Below are positions 1 through 5,279 of a stretch of DNA of 7,258 bases, piece by piece. Made by a program: the position numbers and the translations under genes. Positions within the stretch are counted from its first letter, which is position 1; each line of letters starts with the position of its first letter. Source of the stretch: Methanosarcinales archaeon (GTDB taxonomy: Archaea > Halobacteriota > Methanosarcinia > DSM-18856 > Methermicoccaceae); assembly GCA_003661015.1 (NCBI GenBank), contig QMVI01000057.1, positions 1 through 7,258 of the forward strand, written 5' to 3'. The notes below the pieces were generated by a model. That model saw only the letters and a program-made list of their open reading frames with translations, was not told where the DNA came from and did not search any database.

Positions 1-13
1 GGGGCTAAAAGAT

Positions 14-319
14 ATGTCTGACATGTTTTTTCACAGGATTTTTCGACATGGCAATGACATTTTATTAGCTATAGCAGACAAAGAGCTTCTCGGAAAAACA
101 CTGAAAGACAACGACATAGAGATAGTTGTCGAAGAGTCGTTTTATGGCTCAGAATTGATTGGGCCAGAAAAGCTCATAGAGTTAACAGAGTCTTGCACTA
201 TCGCAAACATTGTTGGTAAAAAGGCGGTGACTTTGCTAGCGGACAGGGGGCTTGTTGATAGAGATAATATATTGAAAATTGGTGATAGTTTTCATGCTCA
301 GATTATCAAGATTATATGA
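14..319 (+). CDS. DUF424 family protein
   Basis: This 101-residue protein matches the archaeal DUF424 family in length and motif order: a polar N-terminal strand with RHGND (11-15), ADKELLGKT (21-29), FYGSEL (43-48), TIANIVG (62-68) and a closing HAQI (94-97). The family is almost confined to archaea and its function is not established, so no activity is assigned. It has no signal peptide or membrane segment and is probably cytosolic. The start at 14 has a GGGG run nine bases upstream at the window edge; a second ATG at 23 (Met4) would give a start closer to usual family members and cannot be excluded. The stop is TGA. Its last 26 bases overlap the likely start of the next plus-strand gene, so the two are probably cotranscribed. 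All five Phe codons are TTT, as in the other genes of the left arm. Confidence 0.85.
   Translation: MSDMFFHRIFRHGNDILLAIADKELLGKTLKDNDIEIVVEESFYGSELIGPEKLIELTESCTIANIVGKKAVTLLADRGLVDRDNILKIGDSFHAQIIKII
281..286 (+). promoter_or_regulatory. Shine-Dalgarno site GGTGAT of the class III signal protein
   Basis: GGTGAT lies inside the DUF424 coding region, seven bases before ATG 294. It matches the archaeal 16S 3' end consensus GGAGGTGAT well and is the main reason to choose 294 over the TTG at 279 as the start of the downstream gene. Confidence 0.6.
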
Positions 320-716
320 TTTGATATACAACCCGAGACACAGCACAGGAAAAAAAGGACAGTGGTTCATAATATCAGCCATTGTGATATCGAGCGCCTT
401 TCTTGTTATTTCTATGCTATTCAAAAGTTATTATCTGGTCGATACGTCTTCTGTTGCTAGAATAGATGAAGATTATTATTTTGAAAACATCGCATCGGGT
501 TTGAACAAAACAGTAGATGTTTCTGATTGTTCGAACATCACAAAAAATCTGGACAAGTTTATAGAGTTTGCCCGTGAAGAGATGGGCAAAAGGGGCAAAT
601 ACCTAGAGGTGGATTATACAGTAAATCCAGTATGTCCACCAAAGCGCGTGGTTTTTCGTTTGGTTTCTCTTAAGTCACACCAGATGACGATACGAGATAC
701 ATGGACATATCCTTGA
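294..716 (+). CDS. small membrane-anchored protein with class III (prepilin-like) signal
   Basis: From ATG 294 this is a 140-residue protein. Residues 1-22 are basic and polar and end in GKKG; then Q23 opens a hydrophobic helix of about 20 residues (WFIISAIVISSAFLVISML). The order Lys-Lys-Gly-Gln then helix is the archaeal class III signal layout, cleaved before Gln by an EppA/FlaK-type prepilin peptidase in known cases. The rest (about 44-140) would lie outside the cell. It has two N-glycosylation sequons (NKT at 71, NIT at 81) and two cysteines (79 and 114) that could pair. I do not recognise a specific family beyond pilin-like. The frame is open up to a TTG at 279, but the GGTGAT at 281-286 supports ATG 294. 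It overlaps the DUF424 gene by 26 bases and ends (TGA) 25 bases before the convergent PAN-RfcL frame, with no clear terminator between. A plain single-pass membrane protein is the alternative. Confidence 0.65.
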   Translation: MLRLSRLYDLIYNPRHSTGKKGQWFIISAIVISSAFLVISMLFKSYYLVDTSSVARIDEDYYFENIASGLNKTVDVSDCSNITKNLDKFIEFAREEMGKRGKYLEVDYTVNPVCPPKRVVFRLVSLKSHQMTIRDTWTYP

Positions 717-741
717 TATCTATCACGTGTCCTTGATTGTT

Positions 742-2304
742 CTAGTTGGCTAAGCCGGCCAGAACACGGCGATTTTCTTCGTCGATTTCTATCGTCTTCT
801 TTTTCATCAGCAGACTAGTGAGATAAAGGTAGCTCATGGCCGTTCTTTTCGAAACGTGCAACTCCTTGCTCATTTTTCCAAGCAATGAGTCCAGTCTTTT
901 TGATTTTCTTTTTCCATATCTTAAGAAAAAAGCAGGCGGATTGTAGTTGACAAACTTTTTATAGCCGTCTTCTTTCGACAGTGCTACGGTCGTTATCATA
1001 TCTGGTATATAGCTTTGCAGTGACCAAGACTGGCGTTTTATTATTCTAGCCTGAATGATGTCTATCAATGACAACGCATCATAGGCTTTTGCTATCTCTT
1101 CCTTTTTTTCATACTCATTCTTTATGTTTTCTTCAAGCCACCATATGATTTCATTTAGATTTCTATCCGAATTTTTTAGGGCTATTTTAACATTCTCGGG
1201 ATTCTTTGTTTTGAGTATAATTTTTATCGTTTCAAAAATTTTATTTTCAACATCCCTATAACTAACGTCGCCAAAAGTGTTGGAGCCCAAGTCGTTGAGC
1301 GCTGCTCTCACATCTCCGTTGGCAGATGTTGCTATTTTTTTGAGCGAAGCTTCGCTTATATCAATATTTTCTACCGCAGCGATTTCTCTTAAAAATTTCG
1401 CCAGCGAGTCAGATCTTATTTTGTAAAATTTTATGATGTCACATTTTTGCCGTATGTTTACGAGCCTCCTTGAATAAACGTCGTCTGCTATCATTACAAT
1501 AGGAACAGGAGATTCCTTTACCAGCGCTGACACAGCTTTTAGTCCAGATGAATCCATGCTATCCAATTCATCTATGAATATGATGGAGGGGGGGTTATCT
1601 CTGGCAAGCTGGAACAATTCTCTAACGAGTCTCGCCCCTTCCCCTATGTATTTCTGGACAAGCTCTGAACCCACGATTTTTATGAACTTCGCACTTGTGC
1701 TGTGTGCAACAGCCTTCGCCAGCAACGTCTTCCCGGTTCCGGGAGGGCCATAAAGCAAAACACCTTGGGGCGGAGTGATTCCAACTTCTTCAAACAGTTC
1801 AGGGCTTGTGAGGGGTAGCTCAACGACTTCTTTTATCTCCTCAATCTGTTTATCCAGCCCACCTATCATGGAATAATCGACACCAGTATCATCTATTACT
1901 TCTGCAACTTTCACATTCGTGCTGTAAGATGGAGGCAGAACTTCGAGGACTGCAAGTGTCTGCTGATTTAGAGCGACTCTATCCCCAACACCCACACTAA
2001 CATTCTGGGAGACCTTTACAAGAAACGAGCTTCCATTGTTTATTTTTACGATTGCTCTGCCATCATCAAAAACATCGATAACGTCTCCAACTATGAGAGG
2101 AAGGGACCTAAGTCTTGAGAGTTCTCCTCTGAGTCGTTTTATCTCTTGCTCCTGTCTGAGTTTCGTTGTCTGAAACTCACTTTCTATTTGACGATTGATT
2201 GTCCTCAATATGTTGTTCTTCTCCTCAAGCTGTTTAACTCTGTCAAGTAGGTAGCGTGAGAATTCTTCTTTGGCAATCTTCTTGTCCCTCTTTAACTCAT
2301 CCAT
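742..2304 (-). CDS. hybrid AAA+ protein: PAN N-terminal half joined to RfcL C-terminal part
   Basis: One uninterrupted 520-residue frame carries two proteins. Residues 1-248 are proteasome-activating nucleotidase: N-terminal coiled coil (about 5-67), OB domain (about 70-124, ending VALNQQTLAVLEVLPP), then the first half of the AAA+ domain with DYSMIGGLDKQ, Walker A GPPGTGKT (186-193), pore-loop KYIG (218-221) and Walker B IIFIDELD (241-248). PAN would continue with the second region of homology, arginine fingers and a C-terminal HbYX tail; all are missing. From about residue 248 the protein is replication factor C large subunit: DSMDSSGLKAV, sensor 1 region PIVMIADD (268-275), lid with sensor 2 GDVRAALNDL (330-339), then the helical collar to the end. 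The RfcL N-terminus with its own Walker A is missing. No PIP box is visible at the C-terminus. The stop is TAG; the next in-frame stop is 23 codons on. Start ATG 2304 has no Shine-Dalgarno but a TATA-like box about 25 bases upstream. It is either a genuine recombinant gene or two loci misjoined, so no single function is assigned. Confidence 0.85.
   Translation of the reverse strand: MDELKRDKKIAKEEFSRYLLDRVKQLEEKNNILRTINRQIESEFQTTKLRQEQEIKRLRGELSRLRSLPLIVGDVIDVFDDGRAIVKINNGSSFLVKVSQNVSVGVGDRVALNQQTLAVLEVLPPSYSTNVKVAEVIDDTGVDYSMIGGLDKQIEEIKEVVELPLTSPELFEEVGITPPQGVLLYGPPGTGKTLLAKAVAHSTSAKFIKIVGSELVQKYIGEGARLVRELFQLARDNPPSIIFIDELDSMDSSGLKAVSALVKESPVPIVMIADDVYSRRLVNIRQKCDIIKFYKIRSDSLAKFLREIAAVENIDISEASLKKIATSANGDVRAALNDLGSNTFGDVSYRDVENKIFETIKIILKTKNPENVKIALKNSDRNLNEIIWWLEENIKNEYEKKEEIAKAYDALSLIDIIQARIIKRQSWSLQSYIPDMITTVALSKEDGYKKFVNYNPPAFFLRYGKRKSKRLDSLLGKMSKELHVSKRTAMSYLYLTSLLMKKKTIEIDEENRRVLAGLAN
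1555..1580 (-). other. junction between PAN-like and RfcL-like coding sequence
   Basis: The switch falls within the Walker B codons. D245-E-L-D248 is encoded at 1572-1561 and is compatible with both families; IIFI just before it is PAN-like, and SMDSSGLKAV just after it is RfcL-like. The reading frame is kept across the join. A seven-base C run (coding strand) encoding part of NPPS lies about 15-30 bases on the PAN side. The exact breakpoint cannot be placed without the parental genes. Confidence 0.7.
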
Positions 2305-2320
2305 ATATTTAAAGTGTGAA

Positions 2321-2334
2321 ACTTATACTTAAAA
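2321..2334 (-). promoter_or_regulatory. candidate archaeal TATA box for the PAN frame
   Basis: On the minus strand this reads TTTTAAGTATAAGT, with its centre about 24-26 bases before ATG 2304. That spacing would put transcription start at or next to the ATG, meaning a leaderless mRNA. This fits the lack of a Shine-Dalgarno motif before this gene, unlike glyA and folD. It sits in the 77-base gap after folP and suggests that the PAN frame is transcribed separately from the folate operon. AT-rich spacers give such matches by chance, so support is moderate. Confidence 0.45.
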
Positions 2335-2381
2335 GTCTTATCTATTCTATTTCAAATTCAAATTTGGTACGCTCAGAATCA

Positions 2382-3158
2382 TTAGTAGCTGAGAATTGCC
2401 TCAACAACCTCCACAACATCCTTTGTCTCTCTCACATCATGAGTTCTTATTATGTCTGCGTCGCCAACCACAAGTGCTGTTGCTCCGAGACTTCCATACA
2501 ATCTTTCCTCAGGCTCAGCATCTAAGATACTTCCGATGAAAGATTTTCTTGAAATACCAACGAGTAATGGGAGACCAAATTGGCGAAAAAACTTGATGTT
2601 CTTTATTATGGCGATATCATGGTCAAAGCTTCTTTGGGGAATCCATTTTCCTACTCCTGGATCCAGTATGATATTCTCTTCAGGTATTCCAAGCTCAATA
2701 GCTCTGTCTATCGTCAGTTCAGATGCAAATATGGCCTCTTCAAGCGTTGTATGGTCTCCTGGCCTCCTGAAAGATGCCATGACCACAATAGGGCAGTCGT
2801 ACTCAACAACAACATCAGCAAGCTTTGGGTCTGTTGTTAGACCGCTCACGTCATTCACCATTGAAGCGCCCATCGATAGTGCGTATGATGCAACATCTGC
2901 ATATTGCGTGTCTACAGATATCTAAACAGACTTTCTGAGACCTTGTAAGCTTTCCATTGCTCTTTTCATCCTCGCAAGCTCTTCATCCACTCCGATAATA
3001 GGGGAACCGGGTGCAGTTGACCTCGCCCCCATATCCACAATGTCTGCCCCCTCATCAACCATCTTAGTAATGATGTCTGGGATCTGTTCTGGAGGATAAT
3101 ATGAGCCACGATAGAATGACTCACTACTAAGGTTTACAACACCCATTATCTTTGTCAT
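2382..3158 (-). CDS. folP: dihydropteroate synthase, interrupted by one in-frame TAG
   Basis: This enzyme condenses a hydroxymethyl-dihydropterin pyrophosphate with p-aminobenzoate (or a related arylamine) in folate-type cofactor synthesis. Reading through codon 79 gives 258 residues, near the usual 260-280. Family motifs appear in order on both sides of the TAG: MGVVNLSSESFYRGS (5-19, with the conserved Asn9), DIVDMGARSTAPG (39-51), then after the TAG ISVDT (80-84), MVNDVSGL (100-107), ILDPGVG (164-170), GISRKSFIG (201-209, Lys205) and IIRTHDV (236-242). SFYxGS and GARSTAPG are the archaeal form. Start ATG 3158 gives an ATGA overlap with the folD stop; a purine-rich GGGAAG at 3163-3168 precedes it, and the frame is open further upstream to 3185. 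If TAG is a stop, the products are a 78-residue fragment and possibly a fragment from ATG 2873 (Met96) lacking half the active site, so the gene would be dead. The final stop is TAA. Family assignment is firm; whether it is functional is open. Confidence 0.88.
2922..2924 (-). other. in-frame TAG codon within folP
   Basis: The coding strand reads AAG TCT GTT TAG ATA TCT GTA GAC ACG, that is K-S-V-stop-I-S-V-D-T. The ISVDT beta strand, with its substrate-binding Asp, follows at once in the same frame, and no indel is needed to rejoin the halves. The position just before ISVDT varies in the family; E. coli has Trp there, and TGG to TAG is a single change. Pyrrolysine insertion, a nonsense mutation and a base-call error all remain possible. 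Confidence 0.85.
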
Positions 3159-4039
3159 GTTTCTTCCCTTTCTTTTTGCTTCCATGCTGCCTTCATTGTA
3201 TGGGTAAGGAGCATAGCTATCGTAAGGGGACCAACTCCTCCCGGGACTGGTGATACGAGTCTCGCCCTCTTGACAACCTCATCAAAAACAACGTCCCCAT
3301 ATACCTTCCCGTCTTCCCATGTGATACCAACATCGAAAACTATCGAATCCTCTTTTATCATGTCCTTTTTTATCAGACCCTTGACACCCGTTGCAACCAC
3401 GAGGATATCTGCCTCTCTTGTATAATCCACCAAATTTTTCGTGTAAACATGACACACGCTCACAGTTGCATTCCTGTTAAGAAACATCGCAGCCATTGGT
3501 TTTCCGACGATGTTGCTGTGTCCAACCACAACAGCATACTGACCCTGAACATCTATGCCATATAGGTTTAGGGCTTCAATAACTCCTTTTGGTGTGCAAG
3601 GCACAAGCCAACTCTCATCTCCCTGCATCAATCTTCCCATGTTGAGAGGATGAAAACCATCAACATCCTTGATGGGCGATACACTCTTCATAACTTTCAA
3701 CGCATCTATGTGATGGGGAAGAGGCATCTGGACGAGAATTCCATTCACCCTGTCATCCTCATTGAGATTCTCTATCAGCGAAAGAATCTCCTTCTCACTG
3801 ACATCCTCATCGAATTTGTAGTTCATTGAATCGATTCCTACTCTCTTACATGCCCAGTGTTTCAACTTCACATACAGTTTTGAAGGGGGATGCTCTCCCA
3901 CCAAAATAGTTGCAAGGCGTGGGGCACATCCATATTTTTTCTTAAATCGTTCAACATCCTCTTTCACACTCTTCTCAACTCTATCTGCAATGCTCTTTCC
4001 ATCTATCACCTTATCTTTTATGTCCTCGTTGTTGTTCAT
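3155..4039 (-). CDS. folD: bifunctional methylene-H4F dehydrogenase / methenyl-H4F cyclohydrolase
   Basis: FolD interconverts 5,10-methylene-, methenyl- and 10-formyl-tetrahydrofolate using NAD(P). From ATG 4039 the protein is 294 residues, a normal length. Residues, numbered from that ATG: GxSxxYxxxK-type active site with Tyr56 and Lys60 (YVKLK), GILVQMPLP (100-108), KDVDGFHPLNMGRL (124-137), CTPKGVIEAL (148-157), Rossmann motif VVVGHSNIVGKP (170-181) and SPVPGGVGPLTIAMLL (263-278). All hallmark motifs are present and unbroken. A GTG one codon upstream (4042) is in frame, but the Shine-Dalgarno GAGGTGAG at 4043-4050 leaves only one base before it, so ATG 4039 is preferred. The gene starts nine bases after glyA and its TGA overlaps the folP ATG. 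Such coupling with glyA and folP supports a tetrahydrofolate role in biosynthesis. Use with a methanopterin-type carrier cannot be ruled out from sequence. Confidence 0.95.
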   Translation of the reverse strand: MNNNEDIKDKVIDGKSIADRVEKSVKEDVERFKKKYGCAPRLATILVGEHPPSKLYVKLKHWACKRVGIDSMNYKFDEDVSEKEILSLIENLNEDDRVNGILVQMPLPHHIDALKVMKSVSPIKDVDGFHPLNMGRLMQGDESWLVPCTPKGVIEALNLYGIDVQGQYAVVVGHSNIVGKPMAAMFLNRNATVSVCHVYTKNLVDYTREADILVVATGVKGLIKKDMIKEDSIVFDVGITWEDGKVYGDVVFDEVVKRARLVSPVPGGVGPLTIAMLLTHTMKAAWKQKEREET

Positions 4040-4042
4040 CAC

Positions 4043-4050
4043 CTCACCTC
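4043..4050 (-). promoter_or_regulatory. Shine-Dalgarno site of folD
   Basis: The minus strand reads GAGGTGAG here, overlapping the glyA TGA stop and lying three to four bases before ATG 4039. The overlap of ribosome binding site and upstream stop indicates translational coupling of glyA and folD. Confidence 0.7.
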
Positions 4051-5266
4051 ATGGAATCGGGTACTTTGAGCAAAGTTCTTTCACGTCTTTTGCAATCCTC
4101 TCGTCCACTCCTTCTGTGAGAGTGTACTCAATCCATTCTGCAATCATTTCCATCTCTTTCAAACCAAAGCCCCTTGTGGTTACAGCAGGTGTACCAACTC
4201 TTATACCACTCGTTATGAATGGACTTCTAGTTTCGAATGGAATTGTATTCTTGTTCACAATGATTCCAACCTCTGAAAGCGTCTCCTCTGCCTCCTTCCC
4301 TGTCATTTCCTTCTCTGTGAGGTCAATCAAGGCGAGGTGGTTGTCTGTTCCACCAGAAACCACTCTGAAACCCCTTTTATCAAGTTCAGATGCCAACTTC
4401 TTTGCATTCTTCACTGTGTTCTCCTGACATTTCCTGAACTCAGGTGTCTCTGCTTCTTTGAAAGCGACAGCCTTCGCAGCAATCACATGCATGTGGGGGC
4501 CCCCCTGAATTCCCGGGAATATCATCCTGTCTATCTTGGTTGCATACTCTTCCTGACACATTATCATACCACCTCTCGGTCCCCTCAACGTTTTCTGGGT
4601 TGTGGTTGTGATAAATTCCGCATACTTTACTGGACTCTGGTGAAGTCCCGCCACGATGAGACCAGCTATGTGAGCTATATCAGCAAGCAGATATGCCCCA
4701 ACCTCATCAGCTATCTCTCTAAACGCTTTGAAGTCTATCTCCCTCGGGTAGGCACTCGCTCCACATACTATCATCTTTGGCTTGTGCTTTCTCGCAATAT
4801 CCGAGAGCTCGGAGTAATCGATAGTTTCAGTCTCCCTGCTCACACCATACTGCACAATGTTGTAGAACATGCCAGAGAAATTCACGGGACTACCATGTGA
4901 AAGATGACCGCCATGTGATAAATTCATGCTCATTATTGTATCTCCCTTTTCAAGCATAGCAAAGTAAACAGCCATGTTTGCCTGAGTCCCTGAATGTGGT
5001 TGAACATTCACATGCTCTGCTCCGAAAAGCCTTTTGGCTCTCTCTATTGCAATCTCTTCAACCATATCGACAAACTCACATCCGCCATAGTACCTGCGAT
5101 GAGGATAGCCCTCTGCATACTTGTTTGTCATTATGCCTCCTTGAGCCTCTCTTACTGCGGGAGATGCATAGTTTTCAGATGCTATCAGGTTTATCTTGTA
5201 CTGCTGTCTTTCCCATTCCTTTTCCATGATGGATGCTATTTCCGGATCAACTTCTTCGATGTACAT
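4049..5266 (-). CDS. glyA: serine hydroxymethyltransferase
   Basis: GlyA is a PLP enzyme that converts serine plus tetrahydrofolate (or a related pterin) to glycine and the methylene carrier, feeding FolD encoded next door. Its 405 residues are typical for archaea and bacteria. Visible motifs: LIASENYASPAVREAQG (27-43), NKYAEGYPHRRYYGGCE (48-64), VNVQPHSGTQAN (86-97), LSHGGHLSHG (116-125), LADIAHIAG (194-202, with Asp196 pairing to the PLP nitrogen), TTTTQKTLRGPRGG (220-233, with Lys225 as the Schiff base lysine), FPGIQGGPHMH (250-260) and SGIRVGTPA (353-361, Arg356 for the substrate carboxylate). The residue before the lysine is Gln224 where most relatives have His. ATG 5266 is supported by a strong GAGGGGTGA site that overlaps the stop of the upstream beta-helix gene, four bases away. 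The stop is TGA. Phe codons are TTC in 10 of 15 cases by hand count, unlike the genes left of position 1560. Confidence 0.97.
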   Translation of the reverse strand: MYIEEVDPEIASIMEKEWERQQYKINLIASENYASPAVREAQGGIMTNKYAEGYPHRRYYGGCEFVDMVEEIAIERAKRLFGAEHVNVQPHSGTQANMAVYFAMLEKGDTIMSMNLSHGGHLSHGSPVNFSGMFYNIVQYGVSRETETIDYSELSDIARKHKPKMIVCGASAYPREIDFKAFREIADEVGAYLLADIAHIAGLIVAGLHQSPVKYAEFITTTTQKTLRGPRGGMIMCQEEYATKIDRMIFPGIQGGPHMHVIAAKAVAFKEAETPEFRKCQENTVKNAKKLASELDKRGFRVVSGGTDNHLALIDLTEKEMTGKEAEETLSEVGIIVNKNTIPFETRSPFITSGIRVGTPAVTTRGFGLKEMEMIAEWIEYTLTEGVDERIAKDVKELCSKYPIP

Positions 5267-5270
5267 TCTC

Positions 5271-5279
5271 TCACCCCTC
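5271..5279 (-). promoter_or_regulatory. Shine-Dalgarno site of glyA
   Basis: The minus strand reads GAGGGGTGA, four bases before ATG 5266. It is made of the last two codons and stop of the beta-helix gene (Glu-Gly-TGA), so glyA translation is probably coupled to that gene. Confidence 0.75.

Noticed and set aside
717..741. Terminator hairpin between the convergent genes
   Set aside because: Only a short GATATC palindrome and a repeated TCCTTGAT are present nearby; there is no stable stem followed by a T run on either strand.
1588..1598. Seven-base G run (plus strand) near the hybrid junction as a frameshift or phase-variation site
   Set aside because: The PAN frame reads normally through it (RDNPPSIIF matches PAN), so no frameshift is present, and one such run is not enough to propose phase variation.
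1556..1753. Plus-strand open frame opposite the Walker A/B region
   Set aside because: It is a reverse-strand reading of the PAN motifs (ending in the complement of GPPGTGKT), with no independent evidence.
2351..2365. CAAATTCAAATT tandem repeat downstream of folP
   Set aside because: Two short AT-rich units in a spacer are expected by chance; there is no array and no link to a mobile element.
2873..2924. folP as two separate genes, the second starting at Met96
   Set aside because: The halves are in one frame, and the ISVDT motif lies between the TAG and Met96. A product from Met96 would lack both the N-terminal pterin-binding half and this strand.
2452..2925. 157-codon open frame on the plus strand opposite folP
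   Set aside because: It is antisense to conserved folP codons and has a low-complexity Ser/Ala/Thr composition with no motif. It should not be taken as the explanation for the TAG.
4337..4900. Long open frame on the plus strand opposite glyA
   Set aside because: It lies entirely antisense to a fully conserved glyA, shows no recognisable domain and has odd composition (many Cys, His, Ser, Arg). It is a by-product of glyA codon usage.
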